Assembly: GCF_900447215.1 (NCBI RefSeq)
Contig: NZ_UFYA01000001.1
Coordinates: forward strand, 1,302,001-1,366,000
Direction: 5' to 3'
Source: Dermatophilus congolensis
GTDB lineage: Bacteria > Actinomycetota > Actinomycetes > Actinomycetales > Dermatophilaceae
Length of the DNA stretch: 64,000 nucleotides
Shown: piece after piece, positions 8,463 to 18,513 of the stretch
How the letters are laid out: every line of letters begins with the position of its first letter
Position numbering within the stretch: position 1 is the stretch's first letter
Notes under the pieces: model-generated
What the model was told of the DNA's origin: nothing
The model's database searches: none
The model's input: the letters and a program-made list of their open reading frames with translations, nothing else
Program-made: the position numbers and the translations under genes

Positions 8463-9800
8463 TCAGCGGTCGGGCAAGAACTGCTCGAGCTCGAACTTGG
8501 TCACCTGTGCTCTATACCGATCCCACTCGTCGTGCTTGTTCCGCAAGAACGCCTCGAAAAGATGCTCCCCCAACACTGCGGCCACCAAGTCAGAGCGTTC
8601 CATCTCCACGATCGCTTCCTTCAACGACTCCGGCAACGGTTCAAAACCAAGCACCTGGCGTTCCCGGTGCGTCAACCGAGAGACATCATCTTCTGCCTCC
8701 TCAGGCAACGCGTACCCTTCCTCGATGCCTTTGAGCCCGGCCGCGAGGATCACCGCATACGCCAAATACGGGTTCGCCGCTGAATCCAGTGTGCGCAACT
8801 CGATCCGGGTGCTGGCTTCCTTATCCGGTTTGTACATGGGGACACGGATCATGGCACTGGAGTTGTTGTGCCCCCACGAGATATACGCCGGTGCCTCCGC
8901 CCCGCCCCACAGCCGCTTATACGAGTTCACCCACTGATTCGTCACCGCGCTGATCTCACGGGCATGCTTCAGCAGCCCTGCCATGAAAGACCGCGCAGTT
9001 TTACTCAACTGATACGGCGCCCCCGGCTCATAGAACGCGTTGCGCTCCCCTTCAAACAAACTCAAATGCGTGTGCATCCCCGACCCGGGAGCGCCAAACA
9101 TCGGTTTAGGCATAAAAGATGCCAACGCGTTCTGATCGAGCGCGATCTCCTGCACCACAGTCCGGAACGTCATGATGTTGTCGCACGTGGACAGCGCATC
9201 CGCGCTACGCAAATCAATCTCGTTCTGCCCTGGACCAGACTCATGATGCGAGAACTCCACCGAGATCCCCATCTGCTCCAAAATTTGAATCACCGTGCGC
9301 CGGAAATCCTGGCCCAACCCATGCGACACGTGATCGAAATAGCCAGCACGGTCAACCGGATCCAACGGGTCACGGGAATTAGCGGGCTGATTGAACAGAT
9401 AAAACTCGATCTCCGGGTGCGTGTAGAACGTGAACCCCATATCGGCGGCCTTCTGTAACTGACGCCGCAAAGCAAAACGCGGATCAGCGTAACTCTGCGA
9501 CCCATCCGGCAACAAAATATCCGCGAACAACCGACCCGTACTCGGCGCCTGCCCCCGCCACGGCAAAATCTGGAAGCTACTCGGATCAGGCTTAACCAAC
9601 ATGTCAGCTTCCGTGATACGCGTGAACCCCTCGATCGCACTACCGTCGAAGCCGATACCCTCCTCGAACGCGGACTCCAACTCCGCCGGCGCAATAGCCA
9701 CAGACTTCAACGTGCCCAACACGTCGGTAAACCACAACCGCACAAAGCGGACATTGCGCTCCTCCACGGAGCGAAGGACGAACTCCTCTTGGCGATCCAT
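8463..9800 (-). CDS. glnA2: glutamine synthetase GlnA2, non-adenylylated type
   Basis: 445 aa from the ATG at 9800 (an in-frame ATG at 9812 is possible; neither has a strong ribosome-binding site). GS motifs present are GIGFDGSAIEGF, HPEIEFYLF, HHESGPGQNEIDL, FMPKPMFGAPGSGMH and NNSSAMIRVP. At the position of the GlnA adenylylation tyrosine it reads DDVSRLTHRE, without a tyrosine. This fits the actinobacterial GlnA2 class, which is not under GlnE control at that site. It is the first gene of the operon with glnE and the two-component genes, one base before glnE. Confidence 0.94.
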   Translation of the reverse strand: MDRQEEFVLRSVEERNVRFVRLWFTDVLGTLKSVAIAPAELESAFEEGIGFDGSAIEGFTRITEADMLVKPDPSSFQILPWRGQAPSTGRLFADILLPDGSQSYADPRFALRRQLQKAADMGFTFYTHPEIEFYLFNQPANSRDPLDPVDRAGYFDHVSHGLGQDFRRTVIQILEQMGISVEFSHHESGPGQNEIDLRSADALSTCDNIMTFRTVVQEIALDQNALASFMPKPMFGAPGSGMHTHLSLFEGERNAFYEPGAPYQLSKTARSFMAGLLKHAREISAVTNQWVNSYKRLWGGAEAPAYISWGHNNSSAMIRVPMYKPDKEASTRIELRTLDSAANPYLAYAVILAAGLKGIEEGYALPEEAEDDVSRLTHRERQVLGFEPLPESLKEAIVEMERSDLVAAVLGEHLFEAFLRNKHDEWDRYRAQVTKFELEQFLPDR

Positions 9801-9863
9801 ACCGCCGATCATGCATCATCCCGGCGCCGCCTCGCTGGACGACGGCGCCTCACACCCAACCAG

Positions 9864-10100
9864 TCACCCCAATAACCCCTCCCCCGGCTCACGACCCGAG
9901 AAACGAGCCTCCTCTTCCTGGCGGCGACGATCCTCCGCATCCCAGGCCGCTGTCCGCTCCCGAGCAGAACGCAACGCACCAGCAGCAGCCTCCCGCGTCG
10001 GATACGGGCCCATCAAATCCCCCTTACGGCTATGCGAAAAATCCTCCTCCACCTGACCAGTAGCGATGTTGAACCAAAACTTCTGCTCGACCTCAGACAC
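9864..10100 (-). CDS. small SPOR-like conserved protein
   Basis: 78 aa from a GTG at 10100 with a GGGAGG site 5 nt upstream; a longer reading to 10154 adds an unlikely Cys/Trp-rich leader. It begins with KFWFNIATGQVEE, then MGPYPTREAAAGAL and a charged C-terminal helix rich in Arg and Glu. This resembles the short actinobacterial proteins annotated as SPOR-domain or conserved hypothetical that often precede glnA2. The function is unknown. It lies 63 nt upstream of glnA2 on the same strand and may share its transcript. Confidence 0.7.
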   Translation of the reverse strand: MSEVEQKFWFNIATGQVEEDFSHSRKGDLMGPYPTREAAAGALRSARERTAAWDAEDRRRQEEEARFSGREPGEGLLG

Positions 10101-10263
10101 ACGAACCTCCCAGAAAGAAAAACAACACCACAACACATACCCGCACCAACACACCCAGCTTAACCATCAACCCTCAACGCCACATCAACAAAACCCGCGC
10201 ATGCTCACGAAGAGTGTCAACGCTCACCACCCAACCCCCTACGAACACGACATACCTCATGCG

Positions 10264-10269
10264 TAAACT
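10264..10269 (+). promoter_or_regulatory. -10 box for ppc, probably leaderless
   Basis: TAAACT ends 8 nt before the ATG at 10278. No Shine-Dalgarno sequence is visible between them. Confidence 0.4.
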
Positions 10270-10277
10270 CGGCAAAC

Positions 10278-12971
10278 ATGAGCGAGGCCCCCCAGAAACA
10301 CCTCCCCCCCACCGCCACCGCCACACTCGACAGTGACCTGGAACTCCTCTCAACCCTGCACTCACACGTCCTACGCGACATCGGCGGTGAAGCCCTCCTC
10401 ACCCGCGTCGCTGAACTCGTCGACGCCTGCCGCGCCCCACACACCACCAGTAGCACTGTCGAAGACATCCTCACCGACCTCACCCCCACCCAAGCCCGCG
10501 ACCTCGTCAATGCCGTCACCGTCCACCTCCACCTAGCTAACCTCGCCGACGAACGCCACCGCGTCCGCTCCCTACGCCACGAAAACGACGACTACACCGA
10601 CAGCATCGAAGCAGGCGGAGTCGCCGCCGCCATCACCGCGCTAGGCCCCACCGCCGAAAACGCTCTCACCGGCCTACGCATCCACCCCGTACTCACCGCA
10701 CACCCCACCGAAGCACGCCGCCGAGCCATCACCTCCGCCCTACGCCGCCTCGCCTCCTGGCTCGACGAACACGACGACCCCACAGCCGGCCCCACAGCCC
10801 GCCACACCGCTCGGCAACACATGCTCGAAGAAATCGACATCCTCCAACGCACCAGCACCCTGCGCCGCGAACGCCCCCAACCTGGCGACGAAGTCAAAAC
10901 CATGACCTCCATCGTCGAAAACACCCTCTTCGACGTTGTCCCCCAGGTCTACCGCGCCACCGAAAACGCCCTCCCAGACCGTGAAAACCCCACCAGCCCT
11001 CACATCCCCGCATTCATCCGATTCGGTTCCTGGATCGGCGCCGACCGCGACGGCAACCCCTACGTCACCGCAGCAGTCACCCGCGCCACCGCCACCCAAC
11101 AGTTCCGCGTCACCCTCGACCTACTCGCTCACCGTGTCGAAACCATCGCCCGCACCCTCACCATGGACGAGCACGACACCCCCGCTACCGACACCCTCAT
11201 CGACGACCTCGCCCGCGACGCCGTCCGCATGCCAGAACAATTCACCGAAATCACCAAAGACGCCCCCGGCGAACCCCACCGGCAAAAACTCATGGTCGTC
11301 GCCGCGCGCGTCAACGCCACCCGCAACGAACACGCAGGACTGGCCTACGCCTGCCCCCAGGAGATGCTCACCGACCTACGCCTCATCCAAAACAGCCTTC
11401 ACGCCGCCGGAGACCACCGAGCCGCTAACGGAAACCTCCAAAACCTCATCTGGCTCGTCGAAACCTTCGGATTCCACCTCACCGAACTCGAAGTACGCCA
11501 ACACAGCGCCGTCCACGAAGCCGTCCTCACCGAAGCCCTCCACCTCGCCGGCCACGACAACGCCGCTGAACTGGCCACCGACGCAACCTTCCTCGACCAT
11601 CTCGCCACCCACGGATGGCCCCAACGCATCACCCCCACCAGCAGCAAAGCCACCGAAGTCCTCAACACCCTCCGCGTCATGGAGTACATCCAAAGCCGCT
11701 ACGGACACCGCGCCTGCGGACGCTACATCGTCAGCTTCACCCGCAACGCCGCCGACCTCGCCGCAGTCCGCGCCCTGGCCCGCCTAGCCACCGACAACAG
11801 CGAACTCCACCTCGATGTCATCCCCCTCTTCGAAACCGGCAAAGACCTCCAAGCCGCCCCACACATCCTGCGCAACTGGGCTGAACTACCCAGCACCCAA
11901 AACTGGCTCACCCACACCAACCGAGCCGTCGAAGTCATGGTCGGCTACTCCGACTCCGCCAAAGACGTCGGTCCCGCCAGCGCAACCCTCACCCTCGACA
12001 CCGCCGAACGCGCCCTCGTCACCTGGGCCAACGAATCCAACATCCACCTCACCCTCTTCCACGGACGCGGCGGATCCCTCGGACGCGGCGGCGGCCCCCT
12101 CCACCGCGCCATCATGGCCCAACCCACCGGCTCAGTCGCCGGACGCTTCAAATGCACTGAACAAGGCGAAGTCATCTTCGCCCGCTACGGTGACCCCACC
12201 ATCGGACAACGCCACCTCGAACGCCTTACCTCCGCCGTCCTCCTAGCAGACTCCCCCGGCATCGCCACCCCCCGCGAAAACGCCACCGAGCAATACCGCG
12301 AACTCAGCAACACCATCGACACCCAAAGCCGCGGCGCCTTCCTAGCCCTCATCAACAAACCCGGATTCGCCGACTTCCTCGCCAACGTCAGCCCCCTCGA
12401 CGAAATCGGCGAACTACGCCTAGGCTCCCGCCCCTCCCGACGCAGCGGCACCGACACCGGACGCAGCCTCGAAGACCTACGCGCCATCCCCTGGGTCTTC
12501 TCCTGGAGCCAAACCCGCATCAACCTCTCCGGATGGTACGGACTAGGAAGCGGACTGGCAGCCGTCGACGACATCCCCCTCCTACGCCGCACCTACACCC
12601 AATGGCCCCTCTTCGCCGCCATGATCGACGTGGCAGAAATGAGCCTAGCCAAAGCCGACCGCACCATCGGAAACAAATTCCTCGACCTCGGCAACCGCCC
12701 CGACCTCACCGAACAAATTCTCACCGAATTCGACCTCACCCGCACCCTCATCCTGGACATCCTCGAACAAGACGAACTCCTCGCCCACAAACCCCATCTC
12801 CAAACCGCAATCCGGCTCCGCCAGCCCTATGTCGATGCCCTCAGCCACCTCCAACACCATGCCCTCCTAGCCCTGCGACACCACACCAGCACCCAGGACT
12901 TTCACGCCTGGCACCGCGTCTTACTCCTGTCAGTCAACGGAGTATCCGCAGGCCTACAAAACACCGGCTGA
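10278..12971 (+). CDS. ppc: phosphoenolpyruvate carboxylase
   Basis: 897 aa, the usual length. Carboxylates PEP with bicarbonate to oxaloacetate, refilling the TCA cycle. Visible catalytic elements are the His of LTAHPTEARRR (about residue 142), GSWIGADRDGNPYV (about 252), the glycine loop FHGRGGSLGRGGGP (about 594-607) that closes over the intermediate, GSRPSRR (about 717), and a C-terminal NG (SAGLQNTG). The gene is divergent from the SPOR-like gene. Codon usage is strongly C-ending. The HIT gene follows after 46 nt. Confidence 0.97.
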   Translation: MSEAPQKHLPPTATATLDSDLELLSTLHSHVLRDIGGEALLTRVAELVDACRAPHTTSSTVEDILTDLTPTQARDLVNAVTVHLHLANLADERHRVRSLRHENDDYTDSIEAGGVAAAITALGPTAENALTGLRIHPVLTAHPTEARRRAITSALRRLASWLDEHDDPTAGPTARHTARQHMLEEIDILQRTSTLRRERPQPGDEVKTMTSIVENTLFDVVPQVYRATENALPDRENPTSPHIPAFIRFGSWIGADRDGNPYVTAAVTRATATQQFRVTLDLLAHRVETIARTLTMDEHDTPATDTLIDDLARDAVRMPEQFTEITKDAPGEPHRQKLMVVAARVNATRNEHAGLAYACPQEMLTDLRLIQNSLHAAGDHRAANGNLQNLIWLVETFGFHLTELEVRQHSAVHEAVLTEALHLAGHDNAAELATDATFLDHLATHGWPQRITPTSSKATEVLNTLRVMEYIQSRYGHRACGRYIVSFTRNAADLAAVRALARLATDNSELHLDVIPLFETGKDLQAAPHILRNWAELPSTQNWLTHTNRAVEVMVGYSDSAKDVGPASATLTLDTAERALVTWANESNIHLTLFHGRGGSLGRGGGPLHRAIMAQPTGSVAGRFKCTEQGEVIFARYGDPTIGQRHLERLTSAVLLADSPGIATPRENATEQYRELSNTIDTQSRGAFLALINKPGFADFLANVSPLDEIGELRLGSRPSRRSGTDTGRSLEDLRAIPWVFSWSQTRINLSGWYGLGSGLAAVDDIPLLRRTYTQWPLFAAMIDVAEMSLAKADRTIGNKFLDLGNRPDLTEQILTEFDLTRTLILDILEQDELLAHKPHLQTAIRLRQPYVDALSHLQHHALLALRHHTSTQDFHAWHRVLLLSVNGVSAGLQNTG

Positions 12972-13017
12972 CACCCACCCAACCCCCGCACCTATCCACC
13001 ACACAGAAAGGCAATTT

Positions 13018-13452
13018 GTGAGCACTGTTTTCACCCGCATCATCAACGGAGAAATCCCCGGACGATTCATCTGGTCAGACGAACACTGCGTCGCCTTCCT
13101 CACCGCTGGCCCTATCACCCCCGGCCATACCCTCGTCGTCCCCCGCGACGAAATCACCCAATGGACCGAAGCCACCCCTGAACTCATCGCCCACCTCACC
13201 GACGTGGCCCACACCATCGGCAAGGCCATCCAAACCGAATGGGGAAGCCCCCGCATCGGCCTACTCGCCCAAGGGTTCGAAGTACCCCACCTACACCTGC
13301 ACGTCTGGGCCGCTTACAGCACCAAAGACTTCGACCTGTCAGCAGTTGATGACTCCCCCGACCCCGCCATGATGGACCAAGCCGCCCAACGACTACGCAA
13401 CCGCCTCCACACCCAACTCGAGGGCATCCCCACCGCCACCCACATCGCCTAA
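13018..13452 (+). CDS. HIT family nucleotide-binding protein
   Basis: 144 aa from a GTG preceded by an AGAAAGG site. It has the histidine-triad motif VPHLHLHVWA (about residues 90-99) and an upstream NGEIPGRFIW typical of HINT/HIT hydrolases. These enzymes cleave nucleotide phosphoramidates or aminoacyl-adenylates. The substrate is not predictable from sequence. It probably shares the ppc transcript and is followed by a strong hairpin. Confidence 0.9.
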   Translation: MSTVFTRIINGEIPGRFIWSDEHCVAFLTAGPITPGHTLVVPRDEITQWTEATPELIAHLTDVAHTIGKAIQTEWGSPRIGLLAQGFEVPHLHLHVWAAYSTKDFDLSAVDDSPDPAMMDQAAQRLRNRLHTQLEGIPTATHIA

Positions 13453-13473
13453 CCCCACCCCGGCAACAAAAAT

Positions 13474-13507
13474 GTGTGCCTGCGCGGCCCCCACCGCGCA
13501 GGCACAC
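13474..13507. terminator. hairpin between HIT gene and symporter gene
   Basis: A 14-bp stem (GTGTGCCTGCGCGG and complement) encloses a 6-nt loop between two convergent genes. On the minus strand it is followed by a short T-rich stretch, so it can stop the symporter transcript. Confidence 0.8.
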
Positions 13508-13510
13508 GTA

Positions 13511-14938
13511 TCAGCCCTGACGATCCGTCAAAACCGGATGCGGCGTAGGCTGCAACCCCGCCGCCGGATCAATCGGAGCAGGCGGTTTCCTCACCGAATA
13601 TTCCGTGTCATGCGGGTCAACCCCCACCACGGAGTAATCAAACGGATCATTGCCCGCCAACACCAAACGCGCCCGCTCAACATCCAACGTGCCCGTCCAC
13701 TTGCCCACCAAAAACGTTGCCACCGCATTACCGGAAAAGTTCGTCAACGCACGCGCCTCGGACATAAACCGGTCAATCCCCACAATCACATCAACCCCGG
13801 CAACCAGATCAGGGCGGTACGCCTGCAACCCACCAGCCAACGTCGCCAGCCCCGCACCAGAAACCCCAGCAGCCCCCTTAGACGCAACGATCATGAACAC
13901 CAACAAACTGATCTGCTCACCCATCGCCATAGGAGTACCCATCGCATGCGAAATAAACACCGCTGACATCGTCAAATAGATGGCAGTGCCATCCAAGTTG
14001 AACGAATACCCCGTAGGCACCACGATCCCCACCGTGGACTTGGACACCCCCGCATGCTCCATCTTCCCCATCAGCGAGGGCAACGCCGACTCCGACGAAG
14101 AAGTCGCCACAATGAGCAGATACTCCTTAGCGAGATACTTCAACAACTGGAACACGTTCAGCCTGGTCACGGCCCACAAAATCAGTCCCAGCACCACTAC
14201 CACGAACAACACACACGTCACATAAAAAGCGACCATCACCAAACCAAGCTGGGCTAGCGCCTTGGGTCCAGTGCTGCCCACCACCGCAGCAATCGCACCG
14301 AAAGCACCAATCGGTGCCACCCACAGCACCATCGACAACACCCGGAAAACCAACTTCTGCAAATGCGCAACTCCACGCAGAATTGGCTCCCCATCTTTAC
14401 CCATGCCCTGCACCGCAAACCCGACAAGCAGCGCCACAAACAGCACCTGCAGCACCGACTCTTGAGTTAAAGCACTCACGAGAGTGGTCGGCACAATACT
14501 TCGCAAAAACTCGATCGTCCCACCCGCATGCGCAGCCTTAGAGGCGTGTCCGTTCCCTGCTCCCGTATGCGGAATTGCCAACCCATCACCAGGGTGAATC
14601 ACGTTCCCGACAAGCAGACCAATCCCCAACGCCACCGTCGACATGGCGATGAAATACACCAGCGCAATGGCCCCAACCTTGCCCACTGACGCCGCAGCCC
14701 GCACTGAACCAATACCCAGAACAATCGTGCAGAAAATAACTGGGCCGATCATCATTTTGATCAGCGCAACAAAAAGCTCTCCAAGCCATTTGAGACTTTT
14801 AGCGAACTCCGGAGCACTTAACCCGATACCGATGCCTGCGATGACGGCAACGATAACGAGGATGTACAGCCAGTGAGTGCGGTCGCGCCGTGGTTTCTTG
14901 GGCTCAACAATGTGTGCTTCATTGACGGCATGCGCCAT
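13511..14938 (-). CDS. dicarboxylate/glutamate:cation symporter (DAACS family)
   Basis: 475 aa from the ATG at 14938, which has a CGGAG site upstream; an extension to 15055 lacks one. Family features seen are eight or more hydrophobic segments, the re-entrant loop TSSSESALPSLM (HP1), GYSFNLDGTAIYLTM in the helix-7 region, and a second loop near SKGAAGVSGAG followed by DRFMSEARALTNFSGNAVAT. These bind substrate and Na+/H+ in GltPh/DctA/GltP. It probably imports C4-dicarboxylates or glutamate/aspartate, which fits neighbours in TCA and glutamine metabolism. Exact specificity is not resolved. Confidence 0.93.
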   Translation of the reverse strand: MAHAVNEAHIVEPKKPRRDRTHWLYILVIVAVIAGIGIGLSAPEFAKSLKWLGELFVALIKMMIGPVIFCTIVLGIGSVRAAASVGKVGAIALVYFIAMSTVALGIGLLVGNVIHPGDGLAIPHTGAGNGHASKAAHAGGTIEFLRSIVPTTLVSALTQESVLQVLFVALLVGFAVQGMGKDGEPILRGVAHLQKLVFRVLSMVLWVAPIGAFGAIAAVVGSTGPKALAQLGLVMVAFYVTCVLFVVVVLGLILWAVTRLNVFQLLKYLAKEYLLIVATSSSESALPSLMGKMEHAGVSKSTVGIVVPTGYSFNLDGTAIYLTMSAVFISHAMGTPMAMGEQISLLVFMIVASKGAAGVSGAGLATLAGGLQAYRPDLVAGVDVIVGIDRFMSEARALTNFSGNAVATFLVGKWTGTLDVERARLVLAGNDPFDYSVVGVDPHDTEYSVRKPPAPIDPAAGLQPTPHPVLTDRQG

Positions 14939-15018
14939 TGCATGACTCCGATCTACAGAAGGGGGCTGGTGGAGCATCACGTTTCTGGCTAGAAAACGTG
15001 ACCAGAGTATGTGACAGG

Positions 15019-15062
15019 CCAGCAGGTGACCGTCTCTATAGAAGAGAACGATCACCTGCTGG
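15019..15062. terminator. hairpin downstream of aconitase gene
   Basis: The inverted repeat CCAGCAGGTGA...TCACCTGCTGG is extended by ACCG/CGAT partial pairing. It lies 27 nt past the acn stop on the minus strand and upstream of the symporter. There is no T tract, so it could be a weak terminator or a processing site. Confidence 0.5.
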
Positions 15063-15088
15063 ATACGTGCCGAACAATCCCAGACAGA

Positions 15089-17872
15089 TCAGGCCTTCGC
15101 CAGCGAGCGCAGAACGTACTGGAGAATGCCGTCGTTACGGTAGTAGTCAGCCTCCCCAGGAGTGTCGATGCGCACGACCGCATCGAATTTCACTGCGGTG
15201 CCGTCTGTTTTTGTCGCGGTCACTTCAAGAGTTTTCGGTGTGGTTCCTTCGTTGAGGGCAGTGATGCCGACGATATCGAAGGTTTCAGCGCCATCAAGGC
15301 CGAGGCTGTCGGCTGATTCCCCAGCGGGGAATTGCAGCGGAAGCACACCCATGCCGATGAGGTTGGAGCGGTGGATGCGCTCGAAGCTTTCGGCGATGAC
15401 GGCTTTAACTCCCAGCAGGCGGGTTCCTTTCGCGGCCCAGTCACGTGAGGAGCCCGATCCGTATTCTTTGCCTCCGAGAACAACAAGGGGAACACTGGCT
15501 GCTTGGTAGGCCTCAGCTGCCTCGAAGATGGTGGTTTGTTCACCGTTGTTGAGGAAGTTGCGGGTGAATCCGCCTTCAACACCATCGAGAAGCTGGTTCT
15601 TCAGACGGATGTTGGCGAAAGTACCTCGCACCATGACCTCGTGGTTACCGCGGCGAGAACCGTAGGAGTTGAAGTCTTTGCGCTCCACGCCATGGTCGGC
15701 GAGGTATTTGCCTGCGGGGCTGTCGGGTTTGATGGCGCCTGCGGGGCTGATGTGGTCTGTGGTGACTGAGTCGCCCAGTTTGGCTAGGACGCGTGCGCCG
15801 GTGACGTCTTGCACGGGGGTCAGCTCCATCGACATACCGTCGAAGTAGTTGGGTTTGCGCACATAGGTGGAGTTTTCGTCCCAGGCGAAGGTGTCGCCGT
15901 CGGGGGTGTCCAGGCCTTGCCAGCGTTCATCTCCGGCGAAGACATCGGAGTATTGAGAAGCAAACATGTCTCGGTCGATGGAGGCGTCGATAGTTTTCTG
16001 GACTTCCTCGGCGCTGGGCCAAATGTCGGCGAGGAAGACGTCGTTGCCGTCGTTGTCTTGGCCAAGTGGTTCGGTGTCGAAGTCGAAGTCCATCGTTCCG
16101 GCCAGGGCGTAGGCGATGACTAGCGGCGGGGAGGCCAGGTAGTTCATCTTCACGTCGGGGTTGATACGGCCTTCGAAGTTGCGGTTACCGGAAAGCACGG
16201 AGGTGACTGCCAGGTCGTTGCTGTTGATTGCTTCGGAGATGTCTTGAGGCAAGGGGCCGGAGTTACCGATGCAGGTGGTGCAGCCGTAGCCGACGAGGTG
16301 GTAGCCCAGTTTCTCCAGCGATGGCCACAGGCCTGCCTTGTCGTAGTACTCGGTGACGACCTTGGAGCCTGGCGCCATGGAGGTTTTGACCCAGGGTTTG
16401 ACTTGTAGTCCTTTGTCTGCGGCTTTCTTGGCGAGCAGGCCCGCTGCGAGCATCACCGACGGGTTCGAGGTATTCGTGCAGGAGGTGATAGAGGCGATGG
16501 AGACAATGCCGTGGTCAATGTCGAATGTTTGCCCATCGCGGGTGATGGCAACCCGTTTGTGGGGGCGGCGCATTGCGCCAAGCATTGAGGTGCGGGGGGC
16601 GTTGCCACCGGAGTCGGTGTCGCTGCCGGGTGCAGGTGCATCCGATGCGGCCATCGACTCGGCTCCGCTTTCGGTTTCGGTGTCCAGGGCGTTCTTGACG
16701 TAGGCGGGCAGGGTTTTGCGGAAGGAGGTTTTGGATTCCGAGAGGAGGATGCGGTCTTGGGGGCGTTTGGGGCCGGCGATGGAGGGGACCACTGTGGATA
16801 GGTCGAGTTCGAGGTATTCGGAGAAGCGGGGTTCGTTGTTGGGGTCGTGCCAGAGTCCTTGTTCTTTGGCGTAGGCCTCGGTGAGTGCGATTTGTTCTTC
16901 GCTGCGGCCGGTGAGTCGCAGGTAGTTGATGGTTTCGTCATCGATGGGGAAGATCGCGCAGGTGGAGCCGAATTCGGGGCTCATGTTGCCGATAGTGGCG
17001 CGGTTGGCCAGGGGGATGGAGGCGACCCCTTCACCGTAGAACTCGACAAATTTGCCGACTACTCCGTGTTTGCGGAGCATTTCGGTGATGGTCAGGACAA
17101 CGTCGGTGGCGGTGACGGCGGCGGGAATGTGTCCGGTGAGTTTGAAGCCGACTACGCGGGGAATGAGCATCGAGACGGGTTGACCCAGCATGGCGGCTTC
17201 TGCTTCGATGCCGCCGACTCCCCAGCCGAGCACACCGATGCCGTTTTCCATGGTGGTGTGGGAGTCGGTGCCTACGCAGGTGTCGGGGTAGGCCTGGCCG
17301 TCGCGGTTCATGACAACGCGGGCGAGGTGCTCGATGTTGACCTGGTGGACGATGCCTGTGCCTGGGGGGACGACTTTGAAGTCGGCGAAGGCTCCTTGGC
17401 CCCAGCGGAGGAATTGGTAGCGCTCTTTGTTGCGGCCGTATTCGAGTTCTACGTTGCGGGTGAAGGCGTCGCGGCGTCCGAAGACATCGATTTGTACTGA
17501 GTGGTCGATGACGAGTTCGGCGGGTGAGAGGGGGTTGACTTTTTCGGCTTTGCCGCCGAGTTCAACGACGGCTTCGCGCATGGTGGCCAGGTCGACGATG
17601 CAGGGAACGCCAGTGAAGTCCTGCATGATCACGCGTGCGGGGGTGAATTGGATTTCGGTGTTGGGGTGGGCGTTTTCGTCCCATGAGCCGAGAGCTTTGA
17701 TTTGTTCTGCGGTGACGTTGGCGCCGTCTTCGGTGCGGAGCAGGTTTTCGAGGAGCACTTTGAGGCTGTAGGGCAGGGTGCGGCTGCCTTCGACGGCGTC
17801 GATGCGGAAGATGTCGTAGGAGGCGCCACCGACCTGCAACGTGTTTTTGGCTTGGAAGCTGTTCTGGCTCAC
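15089..17872 (-). CDS. acn: aconitate hydratase AcnA
   Basis: 927 aa from a GTG at 17872 with an AAGGAG site 6 nt upstream; a longer reading to 17947 is not supported. Interconverts citrate and isocitrate with a [4Fe-4S] cluster. Cluster cysteines lie in [11 protein letters not shown] and [13 protein letters not shown]. Other conserved stretches are [22 protein letters not shown], written here as VGTDSHTTM and [13 protein letters not shown], and the C-terminal swivel domain [18 protein letters not shown] Ser/Asp/Gly-rich insert around residues 400-430 ([15 protein letters not shown]) is longer than in E. coli AcnA but usual in actinobacteria. Confidence 0.97.
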   Translation of the reverse strand: MSQNSFQAKNTLQVGGASYDIFRIDAVEGSRTLPYSLKVLLENLLRTEDGANVTAEQIKALGSWDENAHPNTEIQFTPARVIMQDFTGVPCIVDLATMREAVVELGGKAEKVNPLSPAELVIDHSVQIDVFGRRDAFTRNVELEYGRNKERYQFLRWGQGAFADFKVVPPGTGIVHQVNIEHLARVVMNRDGQAYPDTCVGTDSHTTMENGIGVLGWGVGGIEAEAAMLGQPVSMLIPRVVGFKLTGHIPAAVTATDVVLTITEMLRKHGVVGKFVEFYGEGVASIPLANRATIGNMSPEFGSTCAIFPIDDETINYLRLTGRSEEQIALTEAYAKEQGLWHDPNNEPRFSEYLELDLSTVVPSIAGPKRPQDRILLSESKTSFRKTLPAYVKNALDTETESGAESMAASDAPAPGSDTDSGGNAPRTSMLGAMRRPHKRVAITRDGQTFDIDHGIVSIASITSCTNTSNPSVMLAAGLLAKKAADKGLQVKPWVKTSMAPGSKVVTEYYDKAGLWPSLEKLGYHLVGYGCTTCIGNSGPLPQDISEAINSNDLAVTSVLSGNRNFEGRINPDVKMNYLASPPLVIAYALAGTMDFDFDTEPLGQDNDGNDVFLADIWPSAEEVQKTIDASIDRDMFASQYSDVFAGDERWQGLDTPDGDTFAWDENSTYVRKPNYFDGMSMELTPVQDVTGARVLAKLGDSVTTDHISPAGAIKPDSPAGKYLADHGVERKDFNSYGSRRGNHEVMVRGTFANIRLKNQLLDGVEGGFTRNFLNNGEQTTIFEAAEAYQAASVPLVVLGGKEYGSGSSRDWAAKGTRLLGVKAVIAESFERIHRSNLIGMGVLPLQFPAGESADSLGLDGAETFDIVGITALNEGTTPKTLEVTATKTDGTAVKFDAVVRIDTPGEADYYRNDGILQYVLRSLAKA

Positions 17873-18166
17873 ACTCGCTCCTTCACTGGGGGTGTTTGGT
17901 GCGGTGGCTGCTCGCCTAGGGCAGGGCGTGCGCGACCGTTGTGTCACACACTACCCGAGATATCTTGACATCAAGATACTTTTGGGTTTCGCGGCACGTC
18001 ACACACTCCGCATGACGCACAAACTCGAAAACCCAAGTGGCCCTCACCGTCACCGAGGGCCAGGCCGATCAGTCGATGGGGCTAACTCGGATGAGGCAGC
18101 CGTCACACGAGTCCCTGAGCGTAACTACGCACCCTTATCAGAGATGCTCTTCATCGCCCCTTCTGG

Positions 18167-18486
18167 ATGGTCATTGCGGCCCCGTACGGCCTGGCGAGCA
18201 AGGCTGGCTCGTGGTACCTCGTAGCCGATGTCGATGGGCAGCCCCGCATGTTCAACACCAGCCGCATCGAAAGTCGAGAGTTTCTTAGCGATACCGCGGC
18301 GCTGCGACCAGAGTGCTATCTACCGCCCACTACCCTGACGTCGAATCGGTGCGGCGGCTGCTCCAGTTCGGTGACCACATTCGTCTCTTGAGCCTACCCG
18401 AAGCAGTCGAACGGTTCGGCGCCATTGCTACCCAAATGATGCGAGCTCATCAGTCGAGCAGCTCATCCACCTTGCCAGGTCACTAA
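18167..18486 (+). pseudogene. remnant of a WYL-domain transcriptional regulator
   Basis: One frame gives APYGLASKAGSWYLVADVDG then RMFNTSRIES, the signature of a WYL domain. After a shift of frame near 18310 the sequence continues as VESVRRLLQFGDHIRLL and ERFGAIATQMMRAH, the usual C-terminal helical end of these regulators, and stops at 18486. The N-terminal HTH is missing. WYL regulators often control DNA repair or defence genes and bind nucleic acid; this copy is not functional as it stands. It lies between the acn and EcsC-like genes. Confidence 0.7.
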
Positions 18487-18513
18487 ACCCCCGCCGGTCA
18501 GGCGAGAGCTTGC

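Noticed and set aside
16453-16941. Long antisense frame within aconitase, and many others within ppc, sepH and the topoisomerase genes
   Set aside because: High-GC codon bias leaves long open frames opposite real genes. Their products are low-complexity Pro/Thr/Arg- or Gly/Val-rich.
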